Assembly (NCBI GenBank): GCA_949286295.1
Contig: CASECK010000074.1
Coordinates: 1 to 8,007 of the forward strand
Direction of reading: 5' to 3'
Length of the DNA stretch: 8,007 bases
DNA from: an uncultured bacterium
GTDB taxonomy: Bacteria; Bacillota; Clostridia; Oscillospirales; Oscillospiraceae
In this document: positions 1-4,880 of the stretch, piece by piece
How positions within the stretch are numbered: position 1 is the first letter of the stretch
Layout: every line of letters starts with the position of its first letter
Notes under the pieces: model-generated
Seen by the model: only the letters and a program-made list of their open reading frames with translations
What the model was told of the DNA's origin: nothing
Database searches by the model: none
Translations under genes and position numbers: made by a program

Positions 1-1457
1 GTGGCCACGGGGCCGCGGCCCTTGTCCAGCCTGGCCTCAATCACCGCGCCGTGGGCGGAGCGGTTGGGATTGGCCTTCAGCTCCCGCATCTCAGCGGTGA
101 GCACCACCATGTCCAGCAGGTTGTCGATGCCCATGCCGGTCTTGGCGGAGATGGGGCAGATGATGGTCTCGCCGCCCCACTCCTCGGGCACCAGCTCATA
201 CTCGGTCAGCTGCTGCATGATTCGGTCGGGGTTGGCGGTGGGCTTATCCATCTTATTGATGGCCACGATGATGGGAATCTCAGCGGCCTTGGCGTGGTTG
301 ATGGACTCCACGGTCTGGGGCATGATGCCGTCGTCGGCGGCCACCACCAGAATGGCGATGTCGGTAATCATGGCCCCCCGGGCCCGCATGGCGGTAAAGG
401 CCTCATGGCCGGGGGTGTCCAGGAAGGTGACGGGATTGCCCTTCACATCCACCTGATAGGCGCCGATGTGCTGGGTGATGCCGCCGGCCTCCCCGGAGGC
501 CACGTTGGCGTTGCGGATATAGTCCAGCAGAGAGGTCTTGCCGTGGTCCACGTGGCCCATGACCACCACCACGGGGGCGCGGGGCTGCAGGTCCTCCTCC
601 CGGTCCTCGGCGGTGTCGATGAGCCGCTCCTCGATGGTGACGATGACCTCGTGCTCCACCTTGCAGCCCATCTCCTCGGCGATGATGGCGGCGGTGTCAA
701 AGTCGATAATCTCACTCAGAGAGGCCATCACGCCGTTCTTCATCAGGCATTTGACCACCTCCGCGCCGGTCTTTTTCATGCGGGAGGCCAGCTCGCCCAC
801 GGAAATCTCGTCGGGGATGAGCACCTTCACCGGGGCCTTTTTGGCAATCTCCAGCTGCAGGCGGCGCATCCTGTCCTGCTCCTCCTGGCGGCGCTTGTTG
901 CCAAAGGAACCGGCCTGCTTGCCGCCCCGCTGGCGCTGGGCGTTGCGGCCCTGGAACTTCTGCTTGCCGCCCCGCTCCTGCTGCCGCTCGCTGGTGAAGG
1001 ACTCCAGCCGCTCGTCATACTTGTCCAGGTTGACCGCCGGGCCGCCCCGGGTGTCCACCACCTTCTTCTCCGGCACCCGGGTGGCCGGGCGCTGGGGATG
1101 CTCTTTCCCTTCGGCCCGCGGGGCGGCCTGGGCCCCGGCGGCGCGCTGCTCCCCCTTGGCGGGGGCGGCCTTCTACTGGGCGGGCTGGGCGGCCGCCTGC
1201 TCCTGGGGCGCAGGCTTCTTCTCCGCCACAGGCTCGTGGTAGACGTCGGCATAGACCGACTCGATGGAGTCGATCTGATTGTGCTGGGTCAGATACTCAA
1301 AGACGATGGACAGCTCCTCGTCGGTGAGCGGCTGCATATGGTTCTTGGGGGGATGGCCATACTGAGTCAGCAGGTCCATGATCTCCTTGGACTGCAGCTC
1401 CTTGCCCCCCCGCCTGAAATCTTTGGCCACCTTGTGAATGGGATACTTTATCATCAT
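1..1457 (-). CDS. infB: Translation initiation factor IF-2, 3' end outside window, in-frame TAG at codon 95
   Basis: IF-2 is the GTPase that brings formyl-Met-tRNA to the 30S subunit and promotes 50S joining. The first IF2_N domain is at residues 1-55 (MIKYPIHKVAKDF). A Lys/Gln/Arg-rich linker follows, with the clostridial VDTRGG and NLDKYDERLE motifs at 134-151. The second IF2_N-like domain begins near 197 (VKVLIPDEISVGELASRM). The GTPase domain shows GHVDHGKT (301-308), GITQHIG (326-332), DTPGHE (347-352), NKMDK (401-405) and SAK (437-439). The frame stays open to the window edge at codon 485 except for one TAG at codon 95 (1175-1173). Reading codon by codon on both sides of the TAG shows no frameshift. 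The start is the first of two ATGs, with GAGGTGG (1473-1467) nine bases upstream; it lies 21 bases after ylxQ. The identification is certain. Whether the full-length protein is made is not. Confidence 0.93.
867..886 (-). promoter_or_regulatory. Candidate internal ribosome binding site and ATG start in infB
   Basis: On the coding strand AGGAGG (886-881) is followed after 11 bases by an in-frame ATG (869-867), codon 197. The product would begin MRRLQLEIAKKAPVKV, right at the second IF2_N-like domain, and would contain all GTPase motifs. The spacing is a little long, and the AGGAGG also encodes Gln-Glu-Glu, so it may be chance. A second, weaker option is GTG at codon 133 (1061-1059) with GGAG six bases upstream. 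E. coli infB is known to make shorter forms from internal starts; use of either site here is inference. Confidence 0.4.
1173..1175 (-). other. Premature in-frame TAG inside infB
   Basis: The codons around it read GCC CAG TAG AAG GCC. The frame before it encodes the first IF-2 domain and a Pro/Ala/Gln-rich linker start. The same frame after it encodes the rest of IF-2. A single C-to-T change from CAG (Gln) or A-to-T from AAG (Lys) would explain it, and both residues fit the linker. TAG is a normal stop here, since the ygiQ-like gene in this window ends with TAG, so a genome-wide amber reassignment is unlikely. Confidence 0.95.
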
Positions 1458-1478
1458 ATGGAAAAGCCACCTCGTTTC

Positions 1479-2063
1479 TTAGGGATCATGCCGGAACGTT
1501 CCGGTCAGCCGCCGCCCGCCGGGGGCGGGCGTCTGGGCGCGCCCCCGCTGGCGGGGCGCAGGATGTCTCTTCTCAGACCGGGCCGGTCCGGCGCTCTCCC
1601 GGTCCCCCGTCCCCTTTCCCGGGGGCGGGGCCCAGGGCTGGCGCGTGCCAACCCGCAGGTTTTTCTCGTGCTGCCGCTGCTCTCTCTGCCGCTGAAGGAC
1701 CCGGTCGGCCTTATCCCGCAGCTGCCGGGCGGCGGCGGCATACTTCTCCGGCTCCCGGGCGGCCAGCTTCTCCACCGCGGCCGCGGCCAGGCCGGCGTCC
1801 GTGAGGGCCAGCATGGCACAGGCCCCCCGGCCCAGCTGTATGCCCAGCTCCGCCTTGGTGAAGGGGGTCTCCAGCCACAGCACCTCCCCCGCCTGCCCGA
1901 AATGGGCGCAGCGGCGGCGGGTGTTGGGGGCGGCGTCGGCGGCCAGCAGCACCAGCCGGGCCTTCCGGGCGCGGCAGGCGGCGCCTACCGGCTCCTCCCC
2001 CACTTCCAGCCGTCCGGCTTTTTTGGCCAGACCCAGCAGGTGCAAAATAGGGTCATTGGTCAT
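1479..2063 (-). CDS. ylxQ: YlxQ, L7Ae-family RNA-binding protein with long basic tail
   Basis: This is a 194-residue member of the L7Ae/L30e family, whose members bind kink-turn RNA. The first ~95 residues carry the family fold: ILHLLGLAKKAGRLEVGEEPV at the start, then KARLVLLAADAAPNTRRR and FTKAELGIQLGRGACAMLALTD. A charged, probably helical stretch follows (about 98-137, KADRVLQRQREQRQHEKNLR). The last ~55 residues are Pro/Gly/Arg-rich with no recognisable fold. Family members are usually about 100 residues, so this protein is nearly twice the usual length. Its ATG overlaps the end of ylxR by 11 bases, with GGGAGGGG (2077-2070) six bases before it, indicating translational coupling. The position between ylxR and infB is the standard Firmicutes order. 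The exact cellular role of YlxQ is not established. The stop is TAA, 21 bases before infB. Confidence 0.9.
   Translation of the reverse strand: MTNDPILHLLGLAKKAGRLEVGEEPVGAACRARKARLVLLAADAAPNTRRRCAHFGQAGEVLWLETPFTKAELGIQLGRGACAMLALTDAGLAAAAVEKLAAREPEKYAAAARQLRDKADRVLQRQREQRQHEKNLRVGTRQPWAPPPGKGTGDRESAGPARSEKRHPAPRQRGRAQTPAPGGRRLTGTFRHDP
1491..1588 (-). repeat. Cluster of four inverted repeats in the 3' end of ylxQ
   Basis: Four dyads lie within about 100 bases: GACCGG/CCGGTC at 1576-1588; a 9-bp arm pair with one bulge at 1539-1559; an 8-bp perfect stem with a GGG loop at 1513-1531; and the perfect 14-bp palindrome CCGGAACGTTCCGG at 1491-1504. They fall in the part of ylxQ that encodes the unusual tail and end about 35 bases before the infB start. 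No T run follows on the coding strand, so none is a classic terminator. Some of this is expected from the high GC content. Confidence 0.55.
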
Positions 2064-2331
2064 CCGCGGCCCCTCCCTTCATCTGTGCCTCCAGACCGGC
2101 CCACACCTCGTCGGGCAGGGGCGCGGAGAAGGCCCGCTCCAGGGCCCGGCTCTTCTTGGCCCGGGCCAGGCAGGCGGGGTTGGGGCACAGGTAGGCCCCC
2201 CGGCCGGGCTGCTTGCCCCTGAAGTCCAGGGACACCGCCCCCTCGGGGGAGCGGACCACCCGAATCAGCTCCATCTTCGGTTTCATTTCCCGGCAGCCAA
2301 GGCACTGGCGCATGGGTATCTTTCTGGGCAC
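2053..2331 (-). CDS. ylxR: YlxR family nucleic-acid-binding protein
   Basis: This 92-residue protein matches the YlxR (DUF448) family over nearly its whole length. It has KIPMRQCLGCREMKPK at 4-19, then ELIRVVRSPEG, the signature GRGAYLCPNPACL and a final KKSRALERAF. The fold presents a basic cleft thought to bind RNA or DNA. YlxR proteins are encoded between nusA and ylxQ/infB, as here, and have been linked to RNA polymerase or RNase P in some species; the role in this organism is not known. The start is GTG at 2331, preceded by a weak AAGGGTGG. An in-frame ATG exists at codon 7 but would remove the conserved Lys-Ile-Pro. The C-terminus overlaps the ylxQ start by 11 bases. The gene begins 75 bases after nusA. 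Confidence 0.92.
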   Translation of the reverse strand: MPRKIPMRQCLGCREMKPKMELIRVVRSPEGAVSLDFRGKQPGRGAYLCPNPACLARAKKSRALERAFSAPLPDEVWAGLEAQMKGGAADDQ

Positions 2332-2369
2332 GTTCCGGCACCACCCTTGCTCTCAGTTTCACGGGGCGT

Positions 2370-2390
2370 GCGGGGGAGCATCCTCCCCGC
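2370..2390 (-). other. GC-rich hairpin in the nusA-ylxR gap
   Basis: The 75-base gap contains GCGGGGAG, a GATG loop and CTCCCCCGC, a strong stem with one bulged C. No T tract follows, so it is not an intrinsic terminator. It could act as a processing or stability element between nusA and ylxR, or be a by-product of base composition. Confidence 0.35.
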
Positions 2391-2406
2391 GCCGCCCGGG
2401 CGCAAA

Positions 2407-3609
2407 TCAGCCCTCTTCCCCCTGGACGGCCGCCGCCTCGGGGACTTCCTCCGCGGCGGGGTCCTCCTCCAGGGCAGGCCCGGCGGGGTCCTCCGGCTCC
2501 GGAATGGGGTCCAGGGGGGCGGAGGCGGGCTTGATGTCAATCTTATATCCGGTGAGTTTGGCGGCCAGGCGGGCGTTCTGCCCCTCCTTGCCGATGGCCA
2601 GGGACAGCTGATCGTCGGGCACCACCACCCGGCAGCTCTTGCCGTCGGGCAGCTCCTCCACCGAGAGCACATCGGCGGGGGACAGGGCGGCGGCAATATA
2701 GGCGGCCGGGTCCTCTGACCAGGTGACAATGTCCACCTTCTCGCCCTTCAGCTCGGCCAGCACGTGGTCGATGCGCTGGTGCCGGGGGCCGATGCAGGCC
2801 CCCAGGGGGTCCACATTGGGGTCGGCGGACCAGACGGCCAGCTTCGTGCGGGACCCGGCCTCCCGGGCCACAGACTTGACCTCCACCGTGCCGTCGTATA
2901 TCTCGGGGACCTCCAGCTCGAACAGCCGCTTCACCAGCCCCGGGTGGGTCCGGGAGATGAGCACCTGGGGGCCCTTGGTGGCCCGGCGGACCTCCACCAC
3001 GTAGACCTTCAGCCGCTGGCCCTCCACATAGTGCTCCCCCTTCACCTGCTCGTTGACCCCCAGATAGGCGTCGGTGAACTCAGAGCCGGAGTGGATGCGC
3101 AAAACCACAGAGCCGCTGCGGGGGTCGATGCGGGTGACCACGCCGGTGAGCAGCTCGTGCTCCTTGGTACAGAACTCATCGTAAATCATGCCCTGCTCGG
3201 CCTCCCGGATGCCCTGGATGATAACCTGGCGGGCGGTCTGGGCGGCGATGCGCCCGAAGGAGCGGGCCTTGATTTCCATGCGCACCACGTCGCCCAGCTG
3301 GGCCTGGGGCAGGGACTGGCGTGCCTCCTCCAAGCTAATCTCGGCGCCGGGGTTATCCACCTGCTCCACCACGTCCTTTTTCAGGAACAGGCGGACGGTG
3401 CCCTTCTCCTCGTCGGCCTCGATGACCAGGTTGTCGCCCACGCCCTCGTGGTCCCGCCGGTAAGCGGACAGCAGCGCCTGGGTCACCTTCTCCATCATAT
3501 AGCCGGGTTTGATGCCCTTCTCCTGCTCAATCTGATGGATGGCCTCGAAAAATTCCTTGCCGTCCATCTCGTTGCTGCTGACCTTTTTCTTTGTCACTCT
3601 CTTCGCCAC
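2407..3609 (-). CDS. nusA: Transcription termination/antitermination factor NusA
   Basis: NusA binds RNA polymerase and nascent RNA and modulates pausing, termination and antitermination. The 400-residue protein has the polymerase-binding N-terminal domain (about 15-140, FFEAIHQIEQEKGI and SFGRIAAQTARQVIIQ), S1 (about 152-218), KH1 (about 220-300) and KH2 (about 301-361, with an intact GKEG at 340-343). A ~38-residue acidic, Pro/Glu-rich tail follows. Firmicutes NusA often ends soon after KH2, so the tail is an extra. The start is GTG at 3609, with AGGAGG (3623-3618) eight bases upstream. The Met at codon 15, where many homologues begin, has no ribosome binding site, so a basic leader MAKRVTKKK is probably translated. 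KH1 reads GACIGPRHQR, so the second Gly of the usual GxxG loop is His277. The gene lies 50 bases after rimP in the same operon. Confidence 0.97.
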   Translation of the reverse strand: MAKRVTKKKVSSNEMDGKEFFEAIHQIEQEKGIKPGYMMEKVTQALLSAYRRDHEGVGDNLVIEADEEKGTVRLFLKKDVVEQVDNPGAEISLEEARQSLPQAQLGDVVRMEIKARSFGRIAAQTARQVIIQGIREAEQGMIYDEFCTKEHELLTGVVTRIDPRSGSVVLRIHSGSEFTDAYLGVNEQVKGEHYVEGQRLKVYVVEVRRATKGPQVLISRTHPGLVKRLFELEVPEIYDGTVEVKSVAREAGSRTKLAVWSADPNVDPLGACIGPRHQRIDHVLAELKGEKVDIVTWSEDPAAYIAAALSPADVLSVEELPDGKSCRVVVPDDQLSLAIGKEGQNARLAAKLTGYKIDIKPASAPLDPIPEPEDPAGPALEEDPAAEEVPEAAAVQGEEG

Positions 3610-3659
3610 AGTCTTTTCCTCCTAAACAGCCGTGCTGCCGTCATTTTGTGCCGTCCGCG

Positions 3660-4115
3660 TCAAAACCGGGGGTACAGCCTGACCAGCGCGATCTCATTTT
3701 TCTCAAAGCGGGCCGGGCCGCCGGGCAGCTCCAGCTCCACGCCGCCGTCCTCATAGCCGCGCAGCACGCCCACAAACTCCTTCCGCCCGTCCCGGGGCCG
3801 GTAGAGTTTGACCTCCACCTCGCTGCCCAGATAGCGGGCAAAGTGCTCCGGCTTTTTCAGGGGCCGGTCGGCTCCGGCGGAGGAGACCTCGAACACATAG
3901 CTGCCCTCGATGGGGTCGGCCTCGTCCAACAGGTCGGACATGGGGCGGGACACCGCCTCGCAGTCGTCGATGGACACGCCGCCCTCCTTATCGATATACA
4001 GGCGCAGGAACCACTCCCCCGCCTCCTTCACATATTCCACATCCCACAGGGTGCACCCGGCCCGCTCCACCACGGGCAGGGCCAGGGCGGCCACGGTCTC
4101 TGTCACCTTTGCCAT
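3660..4115 (-). CDS. rimP: Ribosome maturation factor RimP
   Basis: RimP assists assembly of the 30S subunit, acting around protein S12. The 151-residue product is the normal family length. The N-terminal alpha/beta domain has LALPVVERAGCTLWDVEYVK, LRLYIDKEGGVSIDDCEAVSR and the family signature EVSSAGADRPLKKPEHF near 76-92, where most homologues have SSPG rather than SSAG. A C-terminal SH3-like barrel follows (KLYRPRDGRKEFVGVLRG, then the end at LYPRF). The start is the ATG at 4115, because AGGAGG (4128-4123) lies seven bases before it. An in-frame ATG 13 codons upstream lacks such a site and would add a non-family leader. It is the first gene of the rimP-nusA-ylxR-ylxQ-infB operon. Confidence 0.96.
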   Translation of the reverse strand: MAKVTETVAALALPVVERAGCTLWDVEYVKEAGEWFLRLYIDKEGGVSIDDCEAVSRPMSDLLDEADPIEGSYVFEVSSAGADRPLKKPEHFARYLGSEVEVKLYRPRDGRKEFVGVLRGYEDGGVELELPGGPARFEKNEIALVRLYPRF

Positions 4116-4152
4116 ACGCTCTCCTCCTGACGCGCGCCGGATTTGGTCAATC

Positions 4153-4179
4153 AAAAAGAGCGGAGCCGCGACCCCACTC
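4153..4179 (-). terminator. Terminator-like hairpin in the rimP leader, possible attenuator
   Basis: The leader RNA contains GAGTGG (4179-4174) pairing with CCGCTC (4163-4158). Two more inner pairs give an eight-pair stem with two wobbles and a six-base loop, followed at once by five T residues (4157-4153). It lies about 20-45 bases after the predicted transcription start and about 40 before the rimP ATG. Its place between promoter and first gene suggests attenuation rather than operon-end termination. From memory, a NusA-dependent leader terminator has been described for the B. subtilis nusA operon; its use here is inference. Confidence 0.5.
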
Positions 4180-4206
4180 TACCAGTACTACCTTCATTCT
4201 GTCCCT

Positions 4207-4235
4207 ACTATACCACACCGCCGCCTGAATTGCAA
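4207..4235 (-). promoter_or_regulatory. Sigma-A-type promoter of the rimP operon
   Basis: On the minus strand, TTGCAA (4235-4230) and TATAGT (4212-4207) are separated by exactly 17 bp. A TG one base before the -10 box makes it an extended -10. Transcription should start near 4200, giving a leader of about 85 bases before the rimP ATG. This is the strongest promoter-like sequence in the window. Confidence 0.8.
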
Positions 4236-4404
4236 GGCCCTGGCCGAAGATTTTTCCAAAATGCCGCCACAAATTCCCGCCGGCGGCGGCAAAAAATCGG
4301 GCAAAAAAAACCATTCCCGCCGGACATTTCCGGGCCGCGGGGGAAAATTTGCGGGCATACTATTCCCCGGATGGAACCTCCATGTCACTTGCGTCAAAAA
4401 AAGA

Positions 4405-4413
4405 GGGGGAGGA
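4405..4413 (+). promoter_or_regulatory. Ribosome binding site of the lipoprotein gene
   Basis: GGGGGAGGA is followed seven bases later by the ATG at 4420. This sets the start at the signal peptide. The nearer ATG at 4415 is in another frame and too close to the site. Confidence 0.85.
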
Positions 4414-4419
4414 TATGGT

Positions 4420-4818
4420 ATGAAAAAGAGTATGATCGCCCTGGCTCTGGCCCTGGCCCTCACCGGCACGCTGGCGGCCTGCGGCGGCACGGACAACGGC
4501 TCCAGCGGCCAGCCTGACGGCGGCCAGGCCTCCACCGGCCAGGTAACCCGGCGGCAGGCCGCCCCCGGCTCGGCCTGGGAGGACTACCGCAGCGACGGCC
4601 GCTATACCGCCGGCGCCGACGGCCGGGTCCGGGATACCAAGCCGGAGCGGGACCTGACTCAGGACGCCCGGGATATGCTCCGGGACGGCAAGCGGACCCT
4701 GAGCCAGGCGGGCCGGGAGCTGACCCAGGCCGCCCGGGACGCGGGCGACGGTCTGAAGGACGCCGCCCAGGACATCGGCCGCGGCGTGAAGCAGGCCGCC
4801 CGGGACGCCAAGGCGTAA
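4420..4818 (+). CDS. Small secreted lipoprotein with 11-residue C-terminal repeats
   Basis: I do not recognise a named family. The 132-residue product starts MKKSMIALALALALTGTLAAC: two Lys, a hydrophobic stretch and the lipobox LAAC with Cys21, so it should be lipidated and anchored on the outer face of the membrane. A Gly/Ser/Gln-rich linker (22-50) and a polar segment with EDYRSDGRYTAGADGRVRD (54-72) follow. From 79 to the end come five 11-residue units starting LTQDARD, GKRTLSQ, LTQAARD, LKDAAQD and VKQAARD. This is the spacing of amphipathic helices in LEA-like proteins. The start is the ATG at 4420 with GGAGG (4408-4412) seven bases upstream. The gene stands alone between the divergent rimP operon and the convergent ygiQ-like gene and has its own terminator. 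A role in the cell envelope or in stress is a guess. Confidence 0.88.
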   Translation: MKKSMIALALALALTGTLAACGGTDNGSSGQPDGGQASTGQVTRRQAAPGSAWEDYRSDGRYTAGADGRVRDTKPERDLTQDARDMLRDGKRTLSQAGRELTQAARDAGDGLKDAAQDIGRGVKQAARDAKA

Positions 4819-4832
4819 GCCCTGCGCAAACA

Positions 4833-4880
4833 GCAGCGGGGGATGGGCCTTCCGGCCCATCCCCCGCTGCGCTATTTTTT
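4833..4880 (+). terminator. Strong intrinsic terminator of the lipoprotein gene
   Basis: A perfect 17-bp stem (4833-4849 with 4854-4870) encloses the tetraloop TTCC. Six T residues (4875-4880) follow on the plus strand. It begins 14 bases after the lipoprotein TAA. The stem lies between the stop codons of the two convergent genes, and the T tract is inside the last codons of the ygiQ-like gene. In the minus direction the stem is followed only by CTGTTTGCG, so it would terminate that gene less well, though it may still stabilise the 3' end. Confidence 0.92.

Larger units (their letters stand above)
4116..4419. other. Divergent intergenic region between rimP and the lipoprotein gene
   Basis: The rimP side holds a sigma-A-type promoter and an 85-base leader with a terminator-like hairpin, listed separately. 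The lipoprotein side is full of A and G/C tracts. ATTCCCGCCGG occurs twice exactly 40 bases apart (4273 and 4313), the first inside the palindrome CCGCCGGCGG. A TTTCC/GGAAA dyad around CCGCGG lies at about 4328-4346, and a short ATGGA-ACC-TCCAT dyad at 4371-4383. I could not find a convincing plus-strand promoter. The best candidates are CGGACA (4321) with GAAAAT (4343), 16 bp apart, or an isolated TACTAT at 4359. No small gene or RNA gene is evident. Confidence 0.6.

Noticed and set aside
1173..1175. Genome-wide amber reassignment or pyrrolysine to explain the infB TAG
   Set aside because: The ygiQ-like gene ends in TAG followed by a terminator stem, and no other gene here has an internal TAG. 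Pyrrolysine would make no sense in an IF-2 linker.
51..2222. Very long plus-strand open frame of 723 codons opposite infB, ylxQ and ylxR
   Set aside because: It is the antisense of three clearly recognised genes. It is low-complexity and His/Gly/Leu-rich, as expected from the complement of GC-rich codons, with no domain or ribosome binding site.
2337..2350. AAGGGTGGTGCCGG before ylxR resembles the T-box motif AGGGTGGNACCGCG
   Set aside because: The key A is replaced by G, the end does not match, and the 75-base gap has no room for a specifier stem and no terminator. It is better read as a weak ribosome binding site for the GTG start.
2370..2390. Hairpin between nusA and ylxR as an intrinsic terminator
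   Set aside because: No T run follows on either strand, and the genes downstream belong to the same conserved operon.
2764..3756. Plus-strand open frame of 330 codons opposite nusA
   Set aside because: Same cause: antisense of a conserved gene, with Leu/His/Gly-rich composition and no family resemblance.
4116..4154. Longer rimP starting at the ATG at 4154
   Set aside because: The ATG at 4115 has AGGAGG at ideal spacing and begins where the family begins. The extra 13 residues would be translated from the ribosome binding site region.
4356..4362. CATACTA resembles the -10 box of forespore sigma-G promoters for the lipoprotein gene
   Set aside because: No matching -35 element is present at the right distance; the upstream bases are all G and C.
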